64,000 bases of DNA from Lingula anatina (lineage: Eukaryota > Brachiopoda > Lingulata > Lingulida > Lingulidae), in contig NW_019775869.1 in assembly GCF_001039355.2 (NCBI RefSeq), positions 381,268 through 445,267 on the forward strand, read 5' to 3'. Below the pieces are notes generated by a model that was not told where the DNA came from, ran no database searches, and worked only from the letters and a program-made list of their open reading frames with translations. Numbering within the stretch: the stretch's first letter is position 1; each line of letters starts with the position of its first letter. The position numbers were made by a program, and so were the translations under genes. Positions 1 through 14,595 of this stretch are shown piece after piece.

Positions 1-272
1 ATAAAATTTTGAAGAAGGTCAGGTCACATCTGAAAAGACTCAATTCTAGCAGTGATCCATCAATTAATTCCTCAATAACAATGAAAATTGAGCTGCCTTA
101 TTTTTATATGAGATGAGAGCATATGAAAAACTTATTTCCCTCAATGTCTCTCTATCTTGTCCCACTCAAACACATAGCATACATCACTTGTTAGTAACAA
201 ACTGATCTATACTTTCACACAGCACTTTTTCTCACATCAGTTGTTTCTTTTCCTTAGTGGCTATATACTTAC

Positions 273-3200
273 GTCAAAGAACAGGGTAGGGTTGTTGTCT
301 ATCAACAGCCTCAGATCCCTGTACTGGGCTATATGAACCTGCATTGCCATCCTTATTCCATCCAACTGAAACTTTTATCCCTGTAATCTTAAGTTCCCAT
401 AAAGCAAGCTTCTACGTATTTTTCCCCGGTTGCTTTTTTGTTTTTCAGGAGCTAATCTGTGTTAAAATGTTTGTTAATCCCGCTCCATCATGTAATAAAA
501 TCCTGTGGAGTTGCCCATATGGAAAATCCCTTATCCACATCTGAATTCTGGAAAATGTGCATACAATGTACGTTCTCACTGAGCTGAACAAAAAAGTATG
601 TGTACGTGATATCCTATGATTTTACATTGAAAAACAGATTGTAAGAAATGTTATCAGTAGAACTATTGATTATTCGTCTTGTGGCAAAGCCTTGTTCAGC
701 ACAACTTTGTCATGTGCTTGCTGAGTAAATATGGATATTCTCCCAGGACCCCCCTCACTCGCTGTAACATTTATTCTACTTGGAATACGTCACAGCAGGT
801 GGGTTTTTAAATATTTGGAACAATTTTTTGACGTCAGAAAGAAATTGGCAAGCCATGGCTTTTAAAGCCCATTAAACATTATAGAAGAAAGTAACTGCTT
901 CCTGTTCTCAGGAGATTTATATGTTTTCAACTATTTTTTGTAACAAAAAGAAATTTGATATATCCTTTTAATATTTATGTCCCACATTCTACTCAATTTA
1001 AACAAGGAGAGAAATAATTTTGCTGTGGGGACAATAACATAAAAATTACCATTAATCAATTTGTAAGGGCTGGATGATAAATTTGTGACTTCAAAAACAA
1101 AAATACTTGACAGCTTAATGAATGCTTAAGTCAAGCAGAATAAAGCCACATAATTATCGATAGACATATTTTGAAATCCAATTGATGTTTCAATTACAAG
1201 TCAATACCTTAATCCAGAGCTTATCCTTTCTAGCCTTTCATAAAGAGCATAAACTTCACAAAAAGTTGTCTTCTAATGTCCTAACTGTTGGCTAATCTGT
1301 AACTTACACAGTACTGAGGTGATAAGCGTCCTGACCAACACGGCAAGTGACCTTCACCTGTTATTCTACTCTAAACGGCTTCCTAGCAACCAGTCAATCT
1401 CAAGTCCATTCTGATAGGGAGGCTTTTTTCTGACTTCTCCTGGCAGTCAAATCCAATTTGATTAATGGAAGGACAAAAATTCCACCTATTTCTCAAAACA
1501 TTGCAGGTCCTCTAGCACACATGTATCAATTGCTGGGGTCGTCTCCAATGGAAGTTAAGTAAATATAGTTCAGTTCAGAGTGAGGCTTCCACTGCACATG
1601 TGTTGGTAATACAATACGTACACATACAGAATGGAGTTACTCAAACCTTAGGCTGCCCTGTATTGTAAGGGGAAACGGTCAATAACAAATATGAAAGCAT
1701 GTTCAATACAGTGCCTTTGTTGGGCGTAAAGGCACTTCTTTGTGCCTAACTTGGTCTCTGTAGAACTGAAGTAAGCGACCAGTGATCTGAATAAACACAT
1801 TAAAAGTTATTGATCCATACACTAGTGTGTTTGACTGGTCATGAAGTCAAAAGAGGTTGAGAAATATTTTTCAACTTTGCTAGATTATGTGACAGATACC
1901 ACTGGATTGTACTGAAGTGTGTTTTAACATAAGTACTTTAAATGATTACTTAAAAATAACTACCTCTCTAAATCATTAAAAAAAGTTTTTATATTAAATA
2001 ATTTAATCTTATTTTAATATATTTTATTTCATATCCACTATCTTAGAAATATCTCAGAAGCAAGTGAAATACAACAGCAAGGAATACATGTTCTTTTTAT
2101 TTAACATAATTTGGACATTAAGTACTTAAAATTTCTGTTTCTAAGAACAACTTTTTTAAAAATTTGAATACAATGAGGTTTTAACTCCAGTCCGTTAATT
2201 TTCCCATTGAATTAAATATTCCACAAAATGTTATAAATATAAAATATTCTCACAATGTATAATAAAGCATTGCAATTTCTCTGTAAAATTCTTATTGTTT
2301 TGACCTTCTGAGATAGTCCCTCCTCCACCCAATGTGAAAATTTCATTTAATTCTCACACTGATTTCATAATGCTCTATTCCAAATGTACTAAAATTATGT
2401 AAAATAATAAAATTTTGAATTTGATCAATCTCTGCATTGGTGTCAACATGCTACCACAGTGATAAATGAAAATAATAAAATTTTGAATTTGACAAATTTC
2501 TGCATTGGTGTCAACATGCTACCATAGTGAAATAAAAGGGAATTTGGAAACAAGTTGTTGCCATGGCATTATACCACCTATTTAAAATTTTCATTCATAA
2601 AGGGCAGAAATCTATCAGCATATGAGAATTTATTTTCAGCAAACAAAGTAATAACAAGATCTCTAAAAAAAAATCTTGTTTTTTTTTCATTAGGCAAAAG
2701 CACAGTCACAATTAATCAGGTTGGGAACATACAATCACATATAACTCAACCACTGTCATACACATCCACTCTGTTAGTACAGTGTCACATTTCATGCTCT
2801 CTATTCATATCAGATTTCCTCTTAATCTATCCAAATGAAACTAAATCTTTTCTCAGGTTCTCATATTTCAATGTGTGTAAATCTTTAAACATATATGATG
2901 ACGAAAACTCAATTTCCTGAGCAAGATCTATGTCAGACACGATCGCCTTTGAATAAACAATAATGATTTAATCACATGAAGCAAAAATGCTTTTTCAAGA
3001 AAAAAAATACATAATTACAAAATTTGAACCCTTAAATGAGCTTTGGAAACCTAGTCTAAGTAATTCTTTTCAAGACAAAAAATATTGGCAATCACTTACA
3101 GACTGCAGTTCTTGAAGAGCTCTTGTTGGTCTTGACGGAAGGCTAAATCTTCGTCTCATTTTCCAAAGACCTACATGTATTTATTTTTTTCTCACGTCAT

Positions 3201-6200
3201 CCTTCTTTTTTAAACTAATCCTCAAATGTCCCTAAGTTTTAATTTAAACATGTCAGTTTGGTAGGACTACTTATAACTTGACAACAACAATTACAACCAA
3301 AGCACAGGAAGACTGTGAATAGCTTTGTATTCTCTTATCTAGACATACTTGAGGGATTACTATTTAAAACACTTGTGTTTGAGTATTTGAGTAAACGTTA
3401 CATTCAACTTACTTTAGAAACAAATCAACAATCTTTATGGTCATGGTCCCATAGATTTATAAAGAGAGAAATCTTTATAGCACATAAATGTAGTGATTTA
3501 TGCCAAGGAAAGAAAATGTTATCATATTGTAGTTGGCATCACTATCATTTATAAGCTTGATTACATTTTATCTATTGAACTTCACTGAACTAATCTTTTT
3601 GAGGGGCATATATACATATAAGGTTTCTTTCTTGCCAAAAATAAATGAATAAAATTAGTATAAAAAATTCTAAGTACAAATATGATTCTCCTTTTTCTTT
3701 CTTTTTTTTTTGATAGAAAATGCACAAGTTATCAAGAAAAAAAAATGAAATAATTTTTTTTTTCATGAAATCAGGCCAAAAAGCTTTGGTATCAACTTGA
3801 CCATCTAGAAAAGTGCAAATATGAAATCACTGACTTGCTTAACTAATTAACTGAGATTTAAAAAATTAATTAATTCCATGCATCACTTTCCTTTCATTAG
3901 AAATTCTACAGCTGAATAAAAAATAAAGAAGACACACATTTATGAAATGTGCACAGTCACTGGAAGCTGTTGGAGAAAAAAGCATTTGTAATGACCTGAA
4001 AATAAAGAAATGAAATAACACAAAGCTGAAATCTATACAAATATCAAACAAATAAAATAAAAAGGCTTCCTAAATCTATAACAATGCAATTCAAAGATGG
4101 CTTTGGGTATGGTTTATTGCACATATTCATAAAACATCTGAAGCAATAAAAAAGGTTTGAGTATCGGTCTTAAAGGGATAATAACTCTTCGTATGAGATC
4201 TATATTTCACAATAAAAACATTGTGAATAAGTCATAGAAATATAACATATTCTGTTTTACCACAAAAACGGCAGTTATAGCTATTATTCTGATATTATTC
4301 TTGTCTTTAGACCACCTGACCTCCATTGATGGCTATACTCTGTGAAAATCTGAGATTTTAACAAAAAACCAAACTTTTTAGAAAAAACCAGGAACTAACT
4401 TTGAATGTAAAAATGGATTCATTAACCATTGGTAAGTATGGGAAAATTGTTGTTTACTCCAGGAAAATTCATTTTTTGGCTGAAACGAAGAGTTATTATC
4501 CCTTTAAGTACTTTAATCATCCCTTTATTTAGTCTTGTACATATTGCTTTGATTTAAACAATATTTCATTCTGAAAATGCTATTTTTTGATCAGTCAAAA
4601 AAAAAAAAAAAAAAAAAGGAATGATAAATCTCTTTATGTTTTTTTAATTAATGCCTTATGCACAATAATAAAGATAATGTAGGAGGTTTCTCAACTGGTA
4701 ATGCTACATATAGCTTTTAATAGTATTTCCATTTTTTTTCAATTAAAACCCATGTTAACTTTAATCTTGCATTTAAAATAATGTATATAAAATATTTTCA
4801 AATTGTAACTTTGATTGTTTTTGCCTCAACTGAAATCCACTATATGCACAATCCATGTTACTGCGTTTTCAAATCTGTTCCAAGAATTCTAGACATGAGA
4901 CATTCATTTTCATATGCTCAACACATACAAAACTTCCTTTTTTGACAAAAAAAAAAAAAAAAATCTGGGTAATAGTTCACAGGCCACAACCTTACATCAG
5001 GATACTAGATCTCAAATAACTTTGGAAGCTAAGACAAACCCTTACACATACTTGTACAAATACTAAAGTTTTTATTTATTATTTTTTTTTACAAAAACAA
5101 ATTAATAAAAAAAAGTATATATGTTATTTCTATTGCTGATTCATCTTTTCTATCCAAGTAATGCAGTCACATTATAATTATGACAACATAGATAAAAATT
5201 TGCAAACTATTAAAAAAAGATGATAAAAATTTAATTTAATGCTTATAAATTTAAATCCTAATGAGTAATCAATCAGTAGTTTGCTTTAACAGATGTCATT
5301 CCTCGATTTTTCCTCCCATAAATACAGTGCATGTAATACAGTACAATACAAAAGCTCTATTGTACTTACTGTTAGCTTCCTAATCTCTGCTTCATGTTGC
5401 TTCTTCAGTTGGTCTATCTCTTCCTGGTGATATTTGACTAGATCACTGATTTGTTTCTCATAAAGCTGTTGCAGATCTGGAATTTCATATTGTATAGAAG
5501 CATTAGTTACAAAATATTTCTCTGTGAGCTTACTGGAGGTATAATTGCATGGCTTACCAAGCATGTCCAACAAATGCCAAGAAGTATTTTGGTCAGGGTT
5601 AAGGAATAATGTTTGCTTTTTTCCCTAAATTTACCATTGGTTTCTTAAAGAATCGACTAAATGAAAGATAAAGATCATTCAAATGTAATTTTAGAAATGT
5701 ATAACTGAAATACACTGTAACTGGAGGATTATCCTACATAAGTGGTAATCTAGTGATACTGTTTCTACTTTCCAGTCATCAAAACATGAACACTCTGACT
5801 GATAAATTTATGTTTAAATTATTTTGCTATACAAACAATTGCAATACTATGCATCTTTGCAACTTATTCTAACCACTATTTTCAAAGGTTCTAAGTAACA
5901 AAAATTCTGTCTAGGAATCATGCCTTTTTTTTCATATTAAAAGCACACAACAAAAAAGACACCGACTTCAGCAATGTACATTTTCAAAATTCACATCATA
6001 TCAAGGAAGTTTGAGGCCCATTTTAACAGACTAATTTGCTTAAAAATGAAAGAAAGCAAAACTAGTTATTAACTCGCATAAAGCCCACACTCAAACATGC
6101 TTGCTTGCATGCACATATGAAAAATATGCATGCAAGGACTCACTTTATAAAGAACTTTTATCAAATTGAAAAGAAAACAAATATGCAAAAATTAAGTCCA

Positions 6201-9200
6201 ATTTGGTCATATCATTTCACAGCTTAAATTAAGTACCTCATGATTTGATGGGAGTATGTGCATTTTGTATTTATAAACATGTATGCAGTAAAATGCTATC
6301 TTTATCAACAATAACTACTCCCTAGCTTACACAGTTAACTCAAAATACTTCCAATCAATACTGCATAATGTTCATCTAAAACACACAGCCAACTCTTAAA
6401 GTCAGGTTTTCAAATTACCAGGCTTTGAAATCTTCCACTCCAGCACAACTGCTGTCTCCTCTATTTCAAAACAAAAATTATAACAAGAGCCAAGAAATAA
6501 AGACAAAATTAACAGCTTTAAGCATAAAATGAAAAAATTCAAATTAGTACAATTAAAAGCAGCAACATATTAGTAAATAAAGTTCTTAAACCACCACCGA
6601 ATAGAGACAGAAGGATTAACCACAAAGCAGGGGGGGGGGTCAACTTCTAAAATGACAGGTATAACAACAGGTAGCAGCTAGACATTTGCTAAATAAATTT
6701 GGTTAATCGTTAGTAAATACACAAGCTAATTGGGAAGTAGCTCTTTTACAACGAGGTTGGGTGAACTTAAAATGCTACAAATCATGAGCTGAAGAAAGAT
6801 TTTTGCTTAAATCACACATTTTGGAAACAAACAATATTGAAAACAGGTCCAAGTTTTGTCAATAAAACACATACCTCTCTTTGTGGCATCTGCAGATAAT
6901 TGCGCTTTCTGTATTTCTTCTTGAATCTGGTCAGACTGAAAGACAGAGAGGCATTTCATCAGTTGAATAAAAGATAAATAGTATACTTAGAAAGTATCCC
7001 TAAACAGTATATCAATAAAGGATTCCCAGGAATAAAAAGAACAGCTTTTATTGAAAAACATGTTAAAAGGTATTAACCAAGTCAAAATCTTAAGCAAAAT
7101 CAATTAGAAAAAATTATTTTAGAAAGTGTCAGTCAAACAACTGTAGCCATAAGTTGAAAATATATCTGTGTTACCTTATTTGCCTGAGCAGCTTCCATAA
7201 GCCTTGTGTCCGATTTCTCTTTGGCATATGCATTCTGAGCAGCCTCAAACTCCATATCTTTGACCAGTTTTTTCAGTTCTTCTAACTCAGCATTCTTTTT
7301 TCCCAGTTCTTCTTGTAAAGCCTCAGTGCCTGCAGCATTTCTCTGAAAAAGAAATAAGTAAAGGGGGGATAAATATACTGGCAAAAGGTTATACTAAATT
7401 CCATTCAGACATTAAACAAAAATTATGAAGTAAAAATAATTTTTTTCCTGCTACACCCAAAAGGGTTTCTAAATGCACCTCCTCTTTGATCAAGCAAAAG
7501 TTCTTGCCACTCCAGATAAGATTCTTAAAAACTTCAAAAAAGCTATTATTGCCAATTCTACCTTTGCAACTTCTGCAGCAGTTTTATATCTTGTGGCTTC
7601 CATTGTTTTGATCTCAATTTGCTTGAACAGTTGCTGCATTTTGTCCTCTTTCTCTTCAAGATCTGAAAATAACAGCAGAACATTATATATCATTGAGAAC
7701 TGAGGGAGCTGCTTCAACTCTTTTTAAAAGAGATGCTAACAAATTGCTCCTCCCCAATGCTATTAATAATGCATAAAATAAATTTTTCAATTATATTTAC
7801 TCCACCATATAAAAATCTAATAATATTGTTTATGTTTATGTTATGTGCAACTTAAATTGAATTCTGACCTGTTTGTGCTGCCATAAGTTTCTCACTTAAG
7901 GTTACTATGTCTTCTTTGGCCATATTCAATGCTTTCTCCAGCTTCTTTCTACCCCTGGAAACAGCCATGACCATAAAATTAGGAATAACATCCAAGAACT
8001 GAGCCAGATGATTTCATACACGGTTTAAATAAATCTTAAGAAGTGGACAACTGTCCACTATAACAATAGATTTATGATTTATTAATGATCTTTAAAATAA
8101 CAGACCTCTAAGTTAAACAACAGAAGTAGGATTAGCAACATGTCTCCAGATTGATTTGTATTGATGCATCAGGTGAATATACACTTCCAAGGTAATGAGA
8201 TATCTTAGGCTTTTGTGAAATAAATTAATTGGAGTCCCAGAGTAATTGATATTGTCTCTGGGAATGCTTCAGCAAAAAATCAATCTTAAGCTGCTGGGAT
8301 TTCATAAACAATGTTTCTCAAAAATATGACTTGTAATTTTCTGGTCATGTCATCACTTTAACTACATCTTCATTGCCAATGTTTATTCAAACCTTTCTAC
8401 CTAGGAAATCTTAAACAGGGTCACTTTGTGAACACGGTCTAACATCATTCAAATCAACCTGTGCAGCAAACTGTGAGGTGACCCATGATGATTTTATCAC
8501 ATGATAGTTTTCGATGTGAGCACATACACTAAAACTGTGATGTAAATGCATCAAATCAATATTTGTTTACTATAGATAAATATCATATATAGTCTCAATT
8601 TCTTAGGTTTCAGTTTCAAAATACCTTAAAGCCTGGTTATAAACACTTTGACATAAGTCTACAAATACCACCTGCTATATATAATAAAACATCTTATAGT
8701 GAATTTTTGCAATTGTCAGAAAGTAAGTCTACAAAATTCTAAGGCTGCAGCAATATATTTTTTTTATAATGCGCTTATAGAGTTAGCATGCTTAAAAACT
8801 TATTTACTAGGCAATTGCTTTAGTTTGAAATGTAAAAATTACTAGAAAGATCAATACTGGTAAATTCTTCAAATGATAAGAAATTAAAATATCCACAATC
8901 GTAACCATAAACCAATGTAAATGAAGCATTTATTTCAATTAAAGCCAATCTTTAAGAATGTTTAAAGAGCACAGTTTAACATGGATTTAATTCACAAAAT
9001 TCACAAAAAATGTCATAAATAATAGTTAAATGATTAAAAACATTTAGTGATAAAAGAACTGAAATCAAGTATAATTCAACAAGGGGTAGGGTGACACACA
9101 TAGATAAGAGAACAGAAACAGCTCAATAGTTGCCAGAATTACATCCATGCACAATGGTACAACACCATTACCTCTGCTCTCTCAGGAACAATTCTGGGCT

Positions 9201-12200
9201 GTTGCAATAATTGTATAAAATTAACATCATTAACTATGTCTTACACTAACTGTCACCTTCTGTTTCATTACATAAAATACATTTTTTCAGAAAAATAAAT
9301 TTGCAATATGATATTACAATGGTATTATTTTATAGATTAATGGATAAAGTCATTGTCAAATATACACACTAAAAAAATCGCAACACACATTCAAAGAGAC
9401 TATGATACATGCCTGTTTACACATTGATCATATTGATGTTATTCAATGTGCATTCTTATTTTCCCTATTCACAGCCATATCACTTACTTGTTTCCGGCTT
9501 TTGCTTGTGCATAATTTGTTAGGTATTCTACCATTTCCTTGTTCAGATCTGAAATACGCTGAGTTAGCTCAGCCGCTGTGTTGAGAGAGTCTGTAATCTT
9601 TACAGCTACTTCATCAAGGTCAATATCAGGGCTGCCTTTTCTCAGATCTTCCTCATCAAAAGTTGATGAATTTTCAATGAAAAACTGGAACAAAAAAAAA
9701 ATGAAAAAAAAAATTATATATATAAAAAATAAAATACTTGTAAACACTACTGACCTAAAATGAATATCAATGCTGAATGAACGATCCCATGTGACATGGT
9801 TACCCCAGAAAACTTACAACATCATGAAGAAGATATATTCACAAAATAAAACAGGTTAAGTAAAGCACTTATATCCCAATACTGGATGACCTTCAAACCT
9901 TTTAAAAGAATTGTAGTTTCAGTTTGACCATTAAAATTAAAAAACAAAGGAATGTTTCTTGGTAATAAATGCCCTGATGCTAATGTCAAAGGATTAATTG
10001 ATAAACCAACATAAGAGATCTTTTATGCACTCTAATTTGATACATTCAAACATATCAATTGAAAGCCACCTTAGTAATCTCAGTTTCCAAGGACTTTTAA
10101 TTCATGCTGCATATTTAAGGCTGCAATTTCCATATTGAAATATTTCCTGTCTCTCATATTTTGTTACAAATTGCACAGTGGTTTCAGAAACTAAACTTTG
10201 GTAAAAAATGTTGCATTCTACTTGACAAAAAGAATCTATTTGACATCAATTTATAAAAAATATGCATAATATATGTGCAAAGTTTAAAAAAAATTTTACT
10301 GCATACTAAACATTATCATATTTACAGTAATCAATACATCTATGCCATAGGTGTTTCAACATGGTCATAAATCACTCAGCAGAAACTAGAATGGAAAAAT
10401 CTTGTTCAGATCTGTCAGTGGACATTGATTTGGCATTCATTGCCCTTAAGTATTGTTTGGCAACAGGAAAATCCCAAAGAAAAATGCCACTAATTAACAA
10501 AGAGCTTCAACTGGATTAGATTTCTGGCTGCGTTTCCCAGTTGTTTTCAATATCCAAGATTCATTCTTGACCAGTTAAGTCTTAATACTGAACTGCTATT
10601 ATACCAGCCACTAGCAGATAAATGCTGGCAAAAAGACATTGCTGATGAGTTTAGGTAAGTAAAACAATTGAAAAAAAGGTTTTGAAGAAGATAAAATATG
10701 AAAAATATTAAATTATGTTTTGCTAATAAAGCATCACATGTATATCAATCTGAAATTATTACAGACAAATAAGTAATCTGTACACATAAAGTTTTTGAAT
10801 TAATTACAGTTGACTAATATCCATCTGCTTAGCAAAATTTTAAAGATATTAATTTTTTCAATTAGGAAAATGTAATGTAAATGTAAACAAATTTCATTTT
10901 AATTACTTTACCTTACCTCATTGACTTGTTGTAAAAGTTTCAGTCTTTGATCAGACACATTCTTGTAGCCAACCACAAATATGGTGACCTGCTGCTGGTA
11001 CTGAAATCACATTAAAAAAATTACGAGATTCACAAATTTCACCAACTGTTCTTTAGAGTGGGTTAAATACAAAACATGTATTATCTATGAGAGGGATCAA
11101 ATAATCATAAGAACCAATTTATTTTAATTGTGATGAAACTAGACAGCAAAGCTGACAAATACGGTTTGAAAGTTATGGGGCAAATGTCATGTGTAGGACA
11201 GCAACAGCGACGGTGATGGTGACAGCACAAGTGACAGTGACAGGGACAGCGACGATACAAGCAGACACTGACAGACCAATCAGAATATATACAGATGCTT
11301 ATAGTGTCTGTATATAAATAAGACTTAAAGAGGATTTATACCTTTCTTTTCTTCACAGTGTCTCTCAGCAATTCCTCTAGTTCCATCTGAAATATATGAA
11401 ATAATTGACCTCCGATACCTTGCAAATACAATGAGGCAACACTACTGAAATTGAGCTGCTATATAAATGTAATCATTAGTAATAATCATAAGTAAAACAA
11501 CATAAATGACAAATTTTATGCATAATCTTTTCTTGATAATAACCCGTTCATCTCCTTCTTATGTTAAAAGTAGTAAAACAAATATTATGTATCTGTATTG
11601 AAATGATAAAAGGTGCTTAAATTGAATCTACATTTTTATAAAACACTTACAATATCACTGAGATATTCCATGTTGTTCTTGCCAGCACCCTCCATTAAAG
11701 CTTCACCATATTCATATGTGCCATAGATCTATGAAAAATAACACAAAATTACACTTTACATCTTAATTACAATATAGTCAAAAAGATCTCAGCTGAAGGA
11801 GACAGTCCCACACATGTACCTTATCTAATATGCTTTTTAAGTAATGAATTCATTATCCATACTAAACAATTGCATTCTTATTGGGAGTGAAAGTAAGCAT
11901 TGTTGGTTTTTAAAAAAGCCTTAAAATGTATCAAAAATTTTGGATATTTGGATATTTGACTTTTGAAGATCAACATTTACAAGATGATTCACGACAACTA
12001 CAAAATTGTATATGTCTAGATCTTATTCAAAGTTGTGTTGCTGATTTGCAGTGATTTTGATGTAAAATTCTCCAACTGCACAAACTGCATATGTACTCAA
12101 GTGCATTGCTTTAGAAGAGATATCTAACAGCACAACTCAAACAATCAAACCAACTCAAGTGCATCATTCCTACAGACATCTACTGTATGTGCTGTATGAC

Positions 12201-14595
12201 AACTTTTCTGATCCTATGGTCTTGACAAGATATCATTTTTACCATTGCAAGATTAAATTATTTTCTTTATTGTTTCAATATAAACAGCCAAAGGGAAAGG
12301 GGTTGGGGAAGTTAAAAGAACTGCCCTTAAAGCCCTAAAAGATCTGCTTGAAGTAAAATTTTGATTTATGATCTATGCCATTTCTTAAATTAGGTCAACT
12401 AGAGGGGTGAAAAAGTCCGCTTTTTTAGCAGAAAAACCCCTCTCCCCTCCTTAAAATTATTGTTTATAGGATTGTTACATAAATTCTAACACTGCTTAAA
12501 CTATTTCAGAATACAAGTAGTCCAGTTTCTATTTTGAATGAACTAGCCACAGAACTTCACTATTTTGTTGCCTCTGATGGAAATTTGCTGTTGTAAGTAA
12601 AATATAATAGGCTACTGTAAGCCCAAAAATATTTATTCTGACTCTTATTTGGTGAGACAAGTTTTGTTTCTTCATCATGCTGCCCATTAATGCACTATCT
12701 ACACAAAAATTGTTCAAATGAATCTGCCCTGCATGGCAGTATCAGGGCTTAATGGTAATTTTCATAATGGGTTAAAGTACATATATGAAATATATGTATT
12801 GCTTCTCTCAAGTTAGTGATAGATTTCATTGCAAAACAAAATTTGTTTAAAAAAGGTTAAATTAATAAGACATTTGTGAAAAATGGAATGTTTTTTTTTT
12901 AATTTCACTAATCATGATATTTCATTTTGGACATTTACACCTAGGTCTAAACTAAATCACAGACCTACACTTAACAGCAATTCCAAAACTTATTCCAATT
13001 TTTTTCATTTACTTACATGGTCGACTCTTTTCATTACTTTCTCCAATTCTTCTTTAGTATCGTCAGCCATACGCTGTGCAAATGACCTGGCATTCTTGTC
13101 CAGCACCAGCTGAGCTGGGGAGTCTCCCCTGTCCAGTATGTTAATACTGCCCACATAGCTCATTGCCTCCATGGCTGGCTGGAGAAGAGGGTCCAGATCA
13201 AAGTCGTCTTCAAATATAGTCTCCTATAGACAGAATAGAGAAAACTGCTCAAAAAATGTGTAATGGCAAGACATAATTATCTTGTGTGATTAGTACATAC
13301 ATATGAAATATGGATTGTTATTAAGTGTTTTAACGTCACAAGTCAGTAAAGTCAAAATTGTCAGAATTAACATTCATCAAATGAAATGTAAATTAATATA
13401 GCCACAGGGAATGTCAAATATCACAAACAATTTGTTAAAAATTGAGTTTCAGTATATCTAATCTAGCAGGTCTACATAAAGCAATTATGCACCAAACATA
13501 CCTATGTATTAATATCAGTAAATGTTTGAAAAAGATTACAAATTCAATAAAAAACTGCTAAAATATATGTAAAATATGTTCTTACAACTAAACCATAAAT
13601 TGTCATATAGAATTCAGTGTACCAATTTTAACTGAATAAAAAGACAGCTACTGGCACATAGTTCAAAATGTATTGGTCTGACATTTGTTGTAATAATAGG
13701 AAGGGAAATATAAATAACTTAAAACCCATTACTAGTATGTGCCCTGGTTGACTTTTGGTCTCAACATTGATCTGCTTGGAACAATAAGGAATTTATTGAC
13801 CAAAAAGATTCTCTGTAACTTATGCCCATGAAATAAGACCATAAATATATTCTATTTGATAAATATATAAATATTTTCTTTTTGAGTCATTTTTCAAGAG
13901 TAATTTTTACAAATTAGCAAAGGATTGAAGATGCCAATCAAAACTAAAAAGCAAGGAAGTTATCAAATCAAACAATAATTGAAACATTAATACTTCATTG
14001 AATCTAACCTTGCACCTAAATCTGGCGGAAAAAGGAGAAAGAAAATAAGGCACATTTTCTTAACTGCAGAAGTAGCATATGCAAACAAAGCTTGAGAATA
14101 TGAAAACCAGCTGTTCTTTAAAAGATTTATTGCTTATCAATGCATGAAATTCTGCACCTAAATCTGTCAAAAAAAAAAAAAAAAAAAAAAAAAGAATATG
14201 AAATGCAGAAATAGCAGATGAATACTGAGTAAAATTACCCCTCAAAATATTAATCCTTGTGTTGAAACCTAAAATGTAAAAACTTCATAATTTTACATTC
14301 TTTTCACATCACGGGATTTTACGTGACAATGCATGCATGTGCACATGTTGTTAATATCCCATGCAATGGTCAAAATTAGCATTTATTATATATGCGATAT
14401 TTCAGGTAGCAGTTGCAGTAGCACTGCTGATAATAGTGATGGCTCTACTTGTTTTAACAGTTGCCAAGAATCTACATTCCATTTCTAATTTTACACAAAC
14501 ATGTCATTTAAGCGAGATGCATATACAATAATAAGTCGTTATTCAGCTGGGGTATATATCCATGTTAAGGAAGCTGGGAATTGAAAACTCACCAT
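273..14595 (-). CDS. Coiled-coil protein of unknown family (3' end not resolved)
   Basis: I do not recognise this protein. Twelve exons join in one open frame of 393 codons: 14593-14595 (the ATG alone), 13017-13223, 11651-11728, 11342-11386, 10917-11000, 9488-9684, 7869-7954, 7562-7662, 7175-7342, 6875-6935, 6419-6460 and 5370-5476, all with GT donors and AG acceptors. Two further exons fit in sequence but not in phase with exon 12: 3100-3170 (ends ALQELQS) and 273-365 (LDGIRMAMQVHIAQ...). A small exon between 3171 and 5369 is probably missed. The N-terminal ~190 residues are acidic and mostly helical (METIFEDDFDLDPLLQPAM; QQQVTIFVVGYKNVSDQRL). The rest is heptad-rich, charged coiled coil (KKNAELEELKKLV; HQEEIDQLKKQHEAEIRKL). 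There is no membrane segment or signal peptide, so it is probably a cytoplasmic or cytoskeletal structural protein. It is head-to-head with GAMT. Exons 2-12 are well supported; start exon and C-terminus are less sure. Confidence 0.75.
2401..2536. repeat. 68-bp tandem duplication
   Basis: AAAATAATAAAATTTTGAAT at 2401 recurs at 2469, and both copies continue through CTGCATTGGTGTCAACATGC. The two units are nearly identical. This lies between the two candidate 3' exons of the coiled-coil gene, in otherwise featureless AT-rich DNA (366-3099). Confidence 0.8.
4170..4507. mobile_element. MITE with 22-bp perfect terminal inverted repeats, copy 1
   Basis: TTAAAGGGATAATAACTCTTCG at 4170-4191 is exactly complementary to the sequence at 4486-4507. 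The element is 338 bp, non-coding, and ends in TTAA on both sides, which would fit a TTAA target duplication of piggyBac type. It lies within the 3' part of the coiled-coil gene. A diverged, shorter copy sits at 36104-36324. Confidence 0.75.
11202..11272. repeat. Degenerate GACAGN minisatellite
   Basis: Imperfect hexamer repeats (GACAGC, GACGGT, GACAGT, GACAGG) fill about 70 bp of an intron of the coiled-coil gene. Confidence 0.6.

Larger units (their letters stand above)
366..5369. other. AT-rich 3' part of the coiled-coil gene
   Basis: Apart from the candidate exon 3100-3170, the MITE at 4170-4507 and the tandem repeat at 2401-2536, I see only AT-rich sequence with A and T runs. One small exon joining 5370 to 3170 in phase is expected here and was not found. 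Confidence 0.4.

Noticed and set aside
1290-1350. Possible minus-strand exon ending before GTAAGT near 1303
   Set aside because: Open in one frame (VKVTCRVGQDAYHLST), but the acceptor lacks a pyrimidine tract and the phase does not join its neighbours.
7473-7703. Plus-strand open frame of 76 codons
   Set aside because: It is the antisense shadow of the coiled-coil exon 7562-7662.
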